Source: Heracleum sosnowskyi
Lineage: Eukaryota > Streptophyta > Magnoliopsida > Apiales > Apiaceae
Reading direction: 5' to 3'
Length of the DNA: 64,000 nucleotides
Assembly: GCA_030848705.1 (NCBI GenBank)
Contig: CM061236.1
Span: 137,011,970 to 137,075,969, forward strand
In this document: piece after piece, positions 10,420 to 22,060 of the stretch
How positions within the stretch are numbered: position 1 is the stretch's first letter
How the letters are laid out: every line of letters begins with the position of its first letter
Position numbers and translations under genes: made by a program
Notes under the pieces: model-generated
Seen by the model: the letters and a program-made list of their open reading frames with translations, nothing else
Told to the model about the DNA's origin: nothing
Database searches by the model: none

Positions 10420-11222
10420 TGATAACTCCAGAATCCGATCCAGTCCTTCCTCGTCGTTCTCACGCCTGGTTGTGGTGCAACTGCTGGTGGGTGTCTGGAA
10501 AACAACACCTGAAGGGGGTTTTGACACTGGCGGCGCCTCCGGCGTGAGAATAAGTCTGGGCTTTGGAAGGATATATTGGACTATAAAGAAATCTGAATGT
10601 GGAGGGTGTGTGTATAGTGTGTATATGATAGATAGTGAGTGAGTGAATGAGAGAGTAACCCCTAATCCTTTCCTCCTTGGGTTAATTATAGGCCAAGGAT
10701 TAGGGTTCAAGGGGGTACGTACCTGCAATCATGAGCGTTAAATCCTTGGTAGGTAGGACACCTGAGTGATGTTGATGGGCCACACGTGTCCAGGTAAAAA
10801 CTGTGGTGTCGTGTGCCAGGCTCCTGCTGGCACGTGGTTTAGGTAAGACATAATTTTGTCAATCATTGGTTATTCAGAGGTGTCATAGCCATGTGTGGTT
10901 CCTGGTCATGATCTGTATTTTCCAAGTCAGAGTTGATGATCTTATCTCACGTCATTTGAGCTTATCCACTCTTGAGTAGTGTAGAATTAGATTTGCCTTA
11001 AGTCAGGCTTCGGGGATGAGTCAGGGTTGCCACCAGCCAGAGTTGAAGGCACAGACTATAGTCAGGACTCTCAGCCAAATTCAGGCAAAACAATCCTGAG
11101 TAGAGCATTGAATTAGGGCCCTTAAGTCAGGTCTCAGGAATGAGTCAGGGTTACCAACGAGCCAAAATTCAAGGAGGGTTTAAATATTACCAAACCAAGA
11201 ATCCGAGTTGAATATTGAATCA
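10420..11222 (-). repeat. 5' LTR of Gypsy A (outer end uncertain)
   Basis: Inner end TGATAACTCC at 10420 is fixed by the primer site. The outer end is placed at GAATCA (11222) because TGAT...ATCA gives inverted termini, but no second LTR is present to confirm it. A segment around TTAAGTCAGG...GAGTCAGGGTT is present twice (about 11000 and 11118). Confidence 0.5.
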
Positions 11223-11754
11223 AAACTCTCGTACGCGTCCGGGTTTCCTAGCCTATCACCCAGTGTTGGAGGTTATAGTCCCACTGACCCTTAGCTCGTC
11301 ACCTGTCTGTATTTATGTAGGATGCAAGAGAAGTACAACTAATCAGTCAAATGAAATGGAAAAAAAAAAAGGAAAAGAGAAAAAACACACGACTAATAAT
11401 CAGGTGGTACTTCATACTTGGATGCTGAAAGGCTTAACCCAATATGGGAATATGCATTTGGTTTTGGACTTTTGGTGCATGGAATTAAAACGCATTACTG
11501 GACTTGGATGTTGTAAATATAAACACTCCTCATGTCATGCCACGTGCCAACATTAGGCGACTGTTACTGCTTGGGCTATTAAATAACTTAGATTTGGGCC
11601 TGTGTGCTTAATTTCGAAATTTTAATCCTTCTAGTATATTTTATTTGCATAGAATCAATATACTTAGGCTAGTCTTCGATCTATTTTCTAAATTTGCTTA
11701 AAATTTTGAATTATTAATATTAAAAATTTAAAAATATCTCAACTGAATCTAAAA
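11223..11754. other. Intergenic sequence, nothing recognised
   Basis: The 113-codon plus-strand ORF at 11215-11556 has Lys-rich low-complexity content and no family features, so I do not call it. Otherwise AT-rich. Confidence 0.5.
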
Positions 11755-12420
11755 TCTTTAGAAAATTAAATATACCATTTTTTGATATTTTTGCTATTAA
11801 AATCTATATTAATTGAGAAAACTAAATATATAATTTTAATATTTGTGTCTTTAAAATCTTTACTAATGGAGTAAACTAAATATAAAAATTTAATATTCTC
11901 CTAAATTTTTATTTAAAAATATCTCAATTACCTTTTAAATCTTTACTAATAAACGAAACTAAATATACAATTTTAATACTTTTGACTTTCTAACCTAAAT
12001 TTTTTATTAAGAAAATATTTCATTTGTCTTTTAAATCTTTACTAATAGAAGAAACTAAATATACAATTCTAATAGTTTTGCTTTTGTAATATTAGATAAA
12101 TTCTCAATTTCTTTCTTACTATTTTCTAACGGAGGAAAGTAAATATACAATGTTAATATTCAATTAAACGTTCTATACTAATGCAATTTATTTACTAATT
12201 TCTTTAATATTATCTTACAAGGAAGGAAGCTAAATATGTTATGTTAATATTTTCCTAAATTTTCTTTTCAAGTCCAATTTATTTACTAATTCATTCCTAC
12301 TATCTTTGAATGGAGAAAAGTAAGTATACTATATTAATATTCTCCTAAACTTATTTTAGGATTCCCATTTATTTACTAATTTCCTTTTTACTATCTTTTA
12401 ATCAATGAAAATAATGAAGG
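11755..12420. repeat. Diverged AT-rich tandem repeat array
   Basis: The phrase AAACTAAATATACAATTTTAATA, or variants, recurs near 11761, 11818, 11873, 11957, 12051, 12134, 12226 and 12314. Each is followed by CTAAATTTT and TTTACTAAT words. Spacing is about 55 bp at first and 83-94 bp later. Confidence 0.6.
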
Positions 12421-14260
12421 AGATGATTTGAGACGTGCCAGACGATTTGAGTAGAAAATATCAAAATTATTAAAAATTATGTTATCATTATTTTTTTTGC
12501 AAACAAATCCACGTTTAATTTATCTATATGTTTTACGTATACATTAAAACTAATTTTCTTTAAGTTTTACCTTCTAATTTATATAGAAGATAATACTTAC
12601 AAAAAATTAATGCAAGTTTTTATAAAAAATAAAATAAAATATAGAAGCCTTATTTTATTTTCATTTATTTGCTCGAGTACCTATATTTTAAACAATAAAA
12701 ATTAGATTTTGAAATATTTAAAGTAAAATTTCTGATATAATAAAATTAATTAATAGATGATGTAATTTATTTAGTAATTAGTTTGTTATAGTTTAAATTT
12801 GGTAACACCGTGGAAGCGAGTTAGTGAGAGAAAACATATTTAATGACAGAGCGATTCGTTCTATATATAATAGGAGAACATGAGGATAATTTAGGGGCAT
12901 TTTGAGCCAATAAACCCCCTGTAAAATTACAATTTTACCCTTTTATATTTTGAAATTACATGGCATACAACTAATCTCCTATCTAAAGAAAAAAAGAGAT
13001 TAAGTAATATTTTTGTCCAGAATCGAACCCCTGACCTTCCCTAAGAAAATCTTAAGCTAGATGATTTCTTTTGGTTTTGAGTGAAAAATCACATTACATA
13101 AACCTCACCTCATTCTTAATCCTATATTACTTATTATTTAAACTTTTAAGTAAAAATCATGGTGATTTATAATATTTATTAAATTTTATTTTTTAAATTC
13201 TTTTTTTAGAGTATGTCCGCAAAGGATATTTATTATATTTATTTTTAATTATTAAAATATCATACAAAATTATATACTACCAATCTTATAAAAAATTTAT
13301 ATTAAGTTTCAAAAACAATATTAAGTGTGGTGTATTTTTATCTTTCCTTTAGTTTTAAATAAGTATTTCAGTTGTGTAACTTTAACTATAATATATTCTA
13401 TTTTCCTATATAAGGGTCTAACTTTTCTTGTACTATACAATACATTTAAATTATTAATTCATACTTATTAATTTCAATAAAATCTCTTTAAAAAATCTTT
13501 TTAAAAAATCTCTTTAAAATTTTATAATAAAATTAGTTTGATAAATCATGATATATAATTTATATTTTGAATTTAATTTAATATTTTAAATAATAATTCA
13601 AATTAATATTTATTTAAAATAAGAGATAAAATAAATATTATTGTAATTTAATTTTATTCTACATGTGAAAACTTTGAATTAGAAAACTGGATTGAAAGTT
13701 TAAACTATAAGAATATATACAAATCATATTTATTCACAATAATTTATTTAATATAAATGAAAATATATAATATTTTTGTTAAATATAGAAATTGGGGACC
13801 GCGAAGCGTGGCAGGGAGACACTAATCCCTGACCCCATCTCGATCCCCAGAATTTTTACATATTTCTTCCTGATCACCAGAAAAGTTCTCAATTCTCCGC
13901 CCGAAACGGGGCAGAGAATGGATCAGGGTTGGGCGATAAGGGGTGAATGTCTATCTCTACAATAAACATTATTTTATACAACATATCGATAAAATGTATA
14001 CATGATATTTATGAATATTCTTCTTATGTATACAAGCATAGGGTCGGTGCAATGCAAAGATAACTTTTAAATTTGTTATCTTATATGTATTTTAATAATT
14101 TATTTTATATTTATACTTTTTTTAACGAGGATGAACTTAAATTTAAATAGTTTTATGTGATTGTTGAACTCGATGTTGAATTGACGTATGTGTTTGTGTT
14201 TGAGCGTGATTAAATTGTGTTTCAAGAATTTTGTGTTTGACAGTATTTAAAAAATATATT
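12421..14260. other. AT-rich intergenic debris with a possible Helitron 5' end
   Basis: No coding sequence. TCTATATATAATAGGAG at 12860 looks like a plant Helitron 5' terminus on the plus strand, but is not proven. A GC-rich island (about 13796-13945) with repeated GGGGACC/ATCCCC words stands out from the AT-rich surroundings and may be an old transposon end. Confidence 0.35.
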
Positions 14261-14520
14261 TTAATTAAAATTGTTGTTTTTAATAAATCAAGGTCAAGTT
14301 TTAAAAGTAAAGGGATTAAAGTGCAAATATCAAAATATGAGTATCATTCTAACCGGCCGACTACATTATATTTTGATCAAAATCGTTGTTTTTAATAAAT
14401 TAAGGTTAAGTTGTAAAAACAAAAGAACTAAAGTGCAAATACCAAAATACGAGTACCGTACCGACTGACTACAAAACTTTCAATGTTTCGGTCTTAATAA
14501 TACAATATAAATAGATAGAT
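14261..14520 (-). repeat. Tandem duplication at a minus-strand Helitron-like 5' end
   Basis: Two copies, about 115 bp apart, of a unit around TTGTTTTTAATAAAT...GTGCAAATA(T/C)CAAAATA(T/C)GAGTA. The right edge (about 14465-14515) read on the minus strand is TCTATTTATATTGTA... then CATTGAAAGTTTTGTAGTC. The second phrase recurs at about 50656-50678 at the start of a Helitron-like unit. Confidence 0.5.
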
Positions 14521-15262
14521 ATAATAAAAGTGAGTATATTTATAATTAGATTGGATGCATTGTGTATATGAGACATTTTTAATTATTATCACATGAATTT
14601 TAATGTCATTTTATGGAAGAAAATAATTAGTTATTTGGAATTGGATTAATATACACATATATATAACATATGAAAACTATTTGTTTTGAATTAAAACAAT
14701 TTAAAAGATGAGATAATAAAAATAAATATATAGTACAACAACAAAAATTAAACGAATTATATGATCACGTTGAAAAGGTTAGACAATATAAACACATAAA
14801 TTTGGGTTTGAAAAATACTTGATGATACTAATTTGTGTAAAAAATAAATAGATAAAAATATATAGTCCAATTAACAAATTTTAGAAAACAAGATATTATA
14901 TAGCATACAAAAATATTATGATCGGATCGATCACATTATACACCCCGGGTTATTTAAAATCATATGCCCCGATCAATCAAATTATCTATATAAATTAAAG
15001 TAAGTATATTATAACGAGACGAACAAAATATATACAAATATAACTAAATAAAATATTTAAACCGCAAAGAATAAAATTTTATTTTAATCACTAGAAAATG
15101 ACTGTGCCTTGCATGGGTTCATGCAACAAAATATGAGAATTGAAGTTATAATAGCAAATAATATTTCACGAATGTTAATATTATTATCAGTTAGACAAAC
15201 CCAGGTCATTTAAACATAATTATGTTTTAAAATTTAGTAGTAAAATAAAAAAAATTATTGTA

Positions 15263-15308
<46 letters not shown>

Positions 15309-15322
15309 CTAATAAAACATAT
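14521..15322. other. AT-rich spacer with an AT microsatellite
   Basis: No gene. (AT)n runs from about 15274 to 15307. GTGCCTTGCATGGGTTC near 15102 resembles a decayed Helitron 3' hairpin. Confidence 0.45.
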
Positions 15323-15832
15323 TGTAACACCTGAGTCTCACATTGAGAAATGTGGGGGTTTTAGTCCAGTTTATAAGACAAAGTACAACTACTAAGTGCA
15401 CCAACAATCATGATCTTTTGGAGACCTGCGTTAGGTTTGTGGATTACCCACATTATTGCATTTGGGCCAATTGGCCAGCGGTTGATTCGTGAAGTTGCTG
15501 GAGGTGGGGACACGAAGACTGGTTGTATTATTTCACAATGGACTGAGGTCCAGAGGTGAGGACATAAACTAGCCAGTATTATTTCACCATCGCTAGATAT
15601 GTACGATCTTGGACCTATGAGCTATCCGTTCAGATCTAACGATGACGTCAAGAGTTTAAGTGGAGAGTTTGTACCACTCGAGTCTCAAAATCGAGAAGAG
15701 TTGGGACTTTAGTTCAGTTTATAAAACAAAGTATTACTACAAATTGCACCAACAAATCATGATCTTTTGGGAACCTGGGGTGAGTTTGTGGATTACCCAA
15801 GTTGTTGCGTTTGGGCTAATTACTTGGCACTG
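15323..15832 (+). repeat. TRIM-like pair of direct repeats
   Basis: Two related segments, about 15323-15475 and 15672-15825. They start TGTAACACCTGAGTCTCA and TGTACCACTCGAGTCTCA and share CAGTTTATAA(A/G)ACAAAGTA, CATGATCTTTTGG and GTTTGTGGATTACCCA. Their spacing is about 350 bp with no ORF between. The arrangement fits a miniature LTR element or a tandem duplication. Confidence 0.5.
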
Positions 15833-16692
15833 AATTATTCGATGTTTTGAAAGTCTAAAAGATAAAGGAAGCGAAACAAAGGAAAAGAATGCTTAAAATC
15901 AACAAATTGCAAGAAAAGATATGAACGAGTTAGAAAGAAAGTTTTAAGAACCGAAAGTGCAAGACCTAAGTAGAGTATTAGAAGATTTACGAAGGCTTTT
16001 GATCAAAATCAGTAATAAAACCTACTCTCCAGAATGTAACATATTGAAGAATTGGAAGAAAATTTAGGATTGCAATGTTCTAAAACTTATCTAGAACACC
16101 CATTATCTATTATATCCCGCAAAAAAAATTGTAAACTAACATGACAGCTATTAGTAATACTCGTATTAATTTCTAAATTAAAAACTTGAACATACTTAAG
16201 TAAGCACCAAATAGCTACATATACCATCAATAAGAAAAACTCTATATATATCAATCATACACTTGAAACGATAATGATCATGCATAGAATAATTTATAAA
16301 CACGATTTAAGCTAACAGCCAGTGCCTCGCACGGGCTTTTATGCCAGTTATGTATTTTAAAATAGAAGTTGCATTATGAATTTTGAGAAAAATGAAGTGA
16401 TAAATATACAAACATTTAATATACATTAAAATAATGAAATATATAAAACAATTGATCCTTTCTATATTTATTCAAAATTTTGGAAAATGAACAAGACTAA
16501 ATGGAGAATTCAAAAGAAACCTTAACTTTATATTATAAATGTATTATCTTATCTAAAAACATATTTTGTAGAATTGTTTTTAAAAAAATTTGGAAAAATT
16601 ATTACAAAACCACTGCGAATCCGGCTTAATAAACTAGTTTTAACTTAAAGTTTTTGGTTAGTTTGCTCTTCAAGCATCTCTAAGTCTCTAAT
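15833..16692. other. AT-rich spacer with a decayed Helitron 3' end
   Basis: No gene. At 16321-16348 TGCCTCGCACGGGC is followed by TTTTATGCCAGT, which matches a Helitron 3' hairpin and CTAG end with one change (CCAG for CTAG). Confidence 0.4.
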
Positions 16693-17383
16693 TGATATGG
16701 GTTAAAAATAACCCTAAAGACATAATTAATATTGCATTAATTAAACCTAGCTGGTCCATAAATAAGGCCCATTAATACGGCCCGAAACTCTAATTAAATA
16801 TTAATTTCGTAATTAATATTTGGGCTAGAAGTACAACCTGTATTAGGATACGTCCAATATAGGCTTGTTCTAATACAAGTGGGCTTGTTTCAATACAAGT
16901 TCGTTATGATATGGAAACAACTCCTACATCGAAGTGATAATACTTATCCACCGTCAATGATAAGACTTATCCTTCAAGGAAGTGATAATACTTATCCACC
17001 GTCAAGGATAAGATTTATCCTTCAAGGAAGTGATAATACTAATCCACCGTCAAGGATAATATTTATCCTTCAAGGAAATCAATACTTATCCACTAGGCTT
17101 CTAAAATCTTATATAAAGGGCCTGACCCCTCATCTCAGAACTATGTTTTAGACTTCATCCTCGAATAAGGACGTACAAGTCACTACGTCCTTGGTGTGCC
17201 CCTGCCTCCATAGCCCTGAGTGCAACACCAAGAACTACATTTTTATTGGCTTGATTCTCTAAACACTAGAGATACGTAGGCATCTTATTAGGACCGAGTT
17301 AGTCCCCGATAACAAGAGCAGCCATTAAAGCTTGAAGCTCACAAACCCTAGCATTACCTATACCTTAATTTTAATCCATAACA
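16693..17383 (+). repeat. 5' LTR of Gypsy B
   Basis: TGATATGGGTT...CCATAACA, 691 bp. TATATAAA at 17110-17117. Contains three 48-bp units built on GTGATAATACTTATCCACCG (about 16934-17080). Confidence 0.92.
16934..17080 (+). repeat. 48-bp minisatellite in the Gypsy B 5' LTR (3 units)
   Basis: Each unit carries TTATCCACCGTCAAGGATAA then TTTATCCTTCAAGGAA, so each is also a short inverted repeat (TTATCC...GGATAA). The 3' LTR has only two units, which explains the 48-bp length difference. Confidence 0.85.
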
Positions 17384-17385
17384 TT

Positions 17386-17401
17386 TGGCGCCGTCTGTGG
17401 G
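17386..17401 (+). promoter_or_regulatory. Primer binding site of Gypsy B
   Basis: TGGCGCCGTCTGTGGG begins two bases after the LTR. It is a familiar plant Gypsy primer site. Confidence 0.85.
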
Positions 17402-17416
17402 AAAAGAACATCAACC

Positions 17417-19160
17417 ATGGGAAACACACGAAGAACTTCACGTGATCCACCATCGACTTCTAGTGTTCAAATGGCAAGAAGTCAGCCACTACCAACTACT
17501 GGTACTCAAGAGACGAATATCCCCCTCACCACTACTCAATGACCAGAGATCCCAATCTCAGTTGAAGGAACGAATCCCATGCAGACGATGATTCATGGAG
17601 CCAACCCCCAAACTCAAGAGATGACTCATCATCAACCAATCACATCCTGTAAGTGATTTGAATGCGCCCCGAGGCCTTCAACTTCATACTACTGATCTTC
17701 CCTAATACACGAATCAAAATTTGGGTATGCCACTTTATGGAATGCCTCCACGACCCCCCATTGGGAATAGTGGTCACAATCCACTGTATCACGAATCATA
17801 TGTGCCTCCTTATGTTCGAGGCTTGGAGCCCATTAATTAACAAACTCAGACTCAGCAAGTCCCTCTGATTCAAGACTTTTCTGGTCCATATACCGAAGAT
17901 GAAGATTACTCATCTGATGATGAAAGGGACGTTCCCCCAAGGAGAAGACGTCTTACCCAAACAAATCGAGAACCCCAAACTACTAAAGACAAGATTGCAG
18001 CATATGAAGCTGAGCTTGCAAGGCTTAAGAAGGTATTAGCAGAGGAAGAGGCAGCTAGAGCCAAAGGCAAATCAACCGAGAGGGTTCCTGTAATTAACTT
18101 AGATCATACACCGAGAAAGTCAAGGAGGGCTGAAGCCCTAAAGGGTGATCCCACTGAGTTGTTGCCCTTAGGAGATCCAGATGATCCTACACCCCTTTTT
18201 ACTCAGGATATCATGAAAATTCATATATCCAGAAAGTTCAATATGCCAACCATTAAGGCATACGATGGAACAGGAGACCCTGCTAATCATGTGAGAACCT
18301 TCTCTAACACATTATTGTTACAACCTACCAATGATGCAGTCAAGTGCATAACGTTTCCACAAACCCTTGCGGGCATGGCTCAATGTTGGTACAGTCGTCT
18401 CCCTCCTAACTCTATTGGATATTTTAAGGAGTTGAGAAAGGTGTTCATCAACCAGTTTGTTAGCGGGAGAGTGCATGAGATGAGTTCAACATCTCTCATG
18501 GGAATTCAACAAGGCAAGAATGAATCCTTGAGGGACTACATAAATCGATTTACCAGGGAGGCTCTTAAAGTCCCGGATCTGGAAGACAAAGTGGCCATGA
18601 TAGCCCTGCAACAAGGAACCACTGATGATAACTTTAAAAGGTCTTTGGCAAAGCACCCCCCTGAAAGCATGTCGAAGCTACAAGACAGGGATAAAGAGTA
18701 CATTAAAGTTGAGGAGAGCATGAGGAAATATGAACCAAATACTGGGGGTAATGGAAACGGAAAGAAGAGAAAGGAGACTCAAGAGTATGATGCAAGGGAC
18801 AAGTACCCAGAACAACAGAGGATTCTGATCCTGCAACAAAGAAGGGTAATCCCGGTCAAAGATTCACGGAGTATGCAAGATTGAATGCTCCTAGAAGTCA
18901 AATCCTGATGGACATTAAGAAAGATGCTGATCTCTGATGGCCGAAGCCATTGAGGACTGATATGGAGAAAAGAAACAAGAACCAATTCTGTCGGTTCCAC
19001 AAAGAAGTTGGTCATGACACCGACTATTGTAGACAACTGAAAGACGAAATTGAATTCTTGATCCGAAAGGGAAAACTGGATAAGTTCACCAAGGATGGGA
19101 ATCGAGGAAACCAAAGAGGAAACTATGAGAATAAAGACTATGACAAAAAGGATAATGATC
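17417..19160 (+). pseudogene. Gypsy B Gag
   Basis: ATG at 17417 (MGNTRRTSRD) is the first after the primer site, but TGA follows near 17539. Recognisable Gag runs from about 17640: a Pro/Asp-rich N-terminus, an acidic-basic linker with a Glu/Ala-rich helix near 18000-18060, the capsid core with AQCWYSRLPPNSIGYFKELR near 18390, and a zinc-binding CRFHKEVGHDTDYC (C-X2-H-X4-H-X4-C) near 18990-19030. Stops at about 17700 and 17838 (TAA where Gln is plausible) and 18937 (TGA where Arg is plausible), plus a frameshift near 18850, break it. Most stops fit C-to-T change. Confidence 0.85.
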
Positions 19161-20622
19161 AAGATCGTAATCCTAAACTCCGAGGTCCAGTTATCAACAT
19201 GATATTTGGAAGACCAACTGCGGCTGGCTCTTCCAGGAATTCACGAAAATCTTATGCTAGAGAGGTAATGACTGGTGTTGGAGAAGCACCGAAGCGTGCC
19301 AAAACAGAAGTTGCCATTAGCTTTGATGATTCTAACCTAGAAGGGGTAAAATTTCCTCATGATGACCCATTAGTCATCACACCTGTGATAGGCAATGCTG
19401 AAACCAAGAGAGTTCTGGTTGACAATGGAGCTTCTGTGGATATCTTATTCCATGATGCTTTCATCAAGATGAGATATACTAACTCACAGTTGACACCCTC
19501 AAACATGCCTATCTACGGATTCAATGGATTCGAATCAAAGGTAAAAGGCACAATCCAGCTCCCCATGACAATAGGGCAAGCCTTGAAGACAACGACTCAA
19601 ATGCTGAACTTCTTGGTTATAAATGCAACCTCTACTTATAACACAATCCTTGAAAGGACGAGCCTTCATGCTTTTAAGGCTGTTGCCTCAACATACCACT
19701 TGAAAATAAAGTTTCCTACAAGGAAAGGGGTTGGTGAAGAGCGAGGAGATCAGAAAATGTCTTGAAGGTGCTATGTAGCCGCACTAAGACCTGATGGAGT
19801 CGGGGGGAAGGTTCTTCCAATTGAGGACATGGATTCAAGGGATGATGAAGATAGAAGGGGAAAGCCAACTGAGGATCTGATCCCTATCCCCTTAGTTCCA
19901 GGAGAACCAGATAAAGTCACTTACATTGGAGCATTGTTGCCTGAACCCTGGAAGGGCAAGATTATATCTTTCCTCCAAGAGAATGAAGATGTTTTTGCTT
20001 GGACTGTAGCTGATATGCCAGGGATTGATCCCCAATTGATAACTCACAAAGTTGAACATAGATCCCGAAAGGAAGACGGTGAAGCAAAAGAAGAGAAACT
20101 TTGCTCCAGAAAGGCAAGAGGCCATAAAGCAAGAGGTAGATAAGCTCTTGGAAGCAGGATTCATTGAAGAGATTCAATTCCCTGAATGGTTGGCTAACCC
20201 GGTAATGGTCAAGAAAGCCAATGGAAAGTGGAGAATGTGCGTAGACTTTACGGATTGAACGATGCATGTCCTAAGGACTATTTTCCCCTACCAAGGATCG
20301 ACACTTTAATAAATGCCACTACAGGGCATAAATAGCTAAGCTTCATGGATGGCTTCAGCGGATACAACCAAATCAAGATGTATAAGGATGACATTCGCAA
20401 GGTAACATTCATTACTGATTTTGGTGTTTACTGCTACTTAGTTATGGCCTTTCGACTCAAGAATGCAGGTGCCACATACCAAAGGTTAGTAAACAAAATT
20501 TTCAAACATCTTATTGGCAAGACCATGGAGGTTTACGTGGATGACATGCTAGTCAAAAGCCTCGATAAGGCCGATCACATAGAGCACCTCAGAGAGACAT
20601 TTGAAGTGCCGAGACATTCGAG
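19161..20622 (+). pseudogene. Gypsy B protease and reverse transcriptase (5' part)
   Basis: Protease: RVLVDNGASVDILFHDAF near 19410-19465 keeps the catalytic Asp (DNGAS variant) and is followed by YNTILERTSLHAFKA. A TGA at about 19762 separates it from the linker. RT: WTVADMPGIDP near 20000, a frameshift near 20060, KKRNFAPERQEA, NGKWRMCVDFTD near 20240, another frameshift, then SFMDGFSGYNQIKM near 20345 and YVDDMLVKS near 20535 with both catalytic Asp. The frame ends in HLRETFE at about 20610, where Copia C LTR sequence begins. Thumb and connection domains are missing. Confidence 0.85.
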
Positions 20623-21764
20623 TCATGTATTCTTATTTGATTTCATTAATGTTAATAAAAGACTTGTTTTGTTTTTATTACGGGCTTTATCTATTTAAAG
20701 TGTTTTAAATAAGATGTTCCATAGTTTAGAGTAAAGCTTCTAGAATTATAATGAGATTATAATAGTGAGATCTAGAAGATGATAACTCTAGACTTAAACA
20801 GTTCCTGATCATAGGATAACTAATCAGAAGTTGGTGAATCCGCAAAGATTGGTACATACTATGCTTGCTCCCGTCAGGAGGATGTCTGTTCTCATAGGCA
20901 ATTGTGTGGTGACACTATATCTAGTATGTAGGTTCTTGTTAGGGAATAAGTTCACTGAACATGACTCGATAAGTTGAATAGCTAATGGAGTTTACTCACG
21001 TGTCAATAGTAGTTATTCACTGAGTGATAGTTGTACAAGTGTCCTTAGACTTGAGATCATTAGAGTTATCTTGTATATAATGAACTATGCTTTGGATTAG
21101 TCCTTAGTCTCAAGGACATCCATTAGGTCTATTTTGGGCATAGGGATTTGTCTATGGAGATAGTTAACGTCAATAGAGGATCTACCCCTTCCAGTATAGG
21201 AAGAGAATATCCTATGTTATTCTAAGTATGCGAGTTCTGGAATCTCTGGCCAGAGTGTATGAAATTAGAAAGGAGTTTCTAATTTGCATTAATATGAACT
21301 TAGTATTATGAATAAGAAATCATATGATTAAATTTGATAAGGCCTGACACGAGATCCATGCCTTATATTTAATCAGGATATTGTAGGGTAGAAGGAATTG
21401 ATTGTACTGAAACTAGTCACTAACAGGTTCTTGGTATTCTAAGCAGTGAATTCATATTATCCGGATAGTCGCGATATGTTGAGAAGCATCACTCACGATG
21501 TAGAATAAATATAATTAATCAGTTAATTATATTTAATGAATTATTAGAATTCATATAAATAATAAATAAAAAGTTTATTATTATTTATATCTACTACCGG
21601 CTTAATATTGAACCTACAAGGTCACACCATAAAGAATATTTTCTTTGATGAAAAGATTTAAATTATGAGAGAGGAAGAATTATTTTCTAAATAGTTTAGA
21701 AAAAGAAATAATGATTAAAATAGTTTTAATCATTATTAAAGCATTTTAGAAATGTGGGGTTAAT

Positions 21765-21824
<60 letters not shown>

Positions 21825-21916
21825 AAAAACCCTAAAAGAGCCCTATAAATAGAATGAGATAGTTCATTCTAAGGCTCATCTTATTTTTTGTGAAAAAACC
21901 TAGAAAAGGAGCTAGC

Positions 21917-21960
<44 letters not shown>

Positions 21961-22060
21961 AAAAGTCTTAGAGATTTTTTGAAGAATTCAGCGAAGTAAA
22001 ATTCTTGGTGGATACCCGTAGAGTGCTTCACACTCTGAGGAGCAACTTCCTATTACCATC
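20623..22060 (+). repeat. 5' LTR of Copia C, part 1 (left end truncated)
   Basis: Matches the 3' LTR from 35360 onwards. Carries an (AT)n run (21768-21821) and a (CT)n run (about 21920-21955), both longer than in the 3' LTR. Interrupted at 22060 by Athila A. Confidence 0.9.

Larger units (their letters stand above)
5128..11222 (-). mobile_element. Tat-lineage Ty3/Gypsy retrotransposon, 5' LTR to RNase H (Gypsy A)
   Basis: Order on the minus strand: LTR, primer site, gag, protease remnant, RT, RNase H, and a second archaeal-type RNase H that marks the Tat lineage. Integrase and the 3' LTR are missing in view because Copia D cut the element at 5127/5128. A hAT-like element (6533-7147) splits RT. 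Several frameshifts and stops show it is dead. Confidence 0.88.

Noticed and set aside
10349..10728. Overlapping ORFs of 97 and 110 codons on opposite strands
   Set aside because: They lie across the Gypsy A primer site and LTR.
11215..11556. 113-codon plus-strand ORF
   Set aside because: Lys-rich low-complexity stretch, no family motif, no splice or promoter signals, and it crosses the proposed Gypsy A LTR edge.
13015..13045. GAATCGAACCCCTGACC, like a tRNA T-arm or SINE B box
   Set aside because: No matching A box, acceptor stem or poly-A tail nearby; too short to call.
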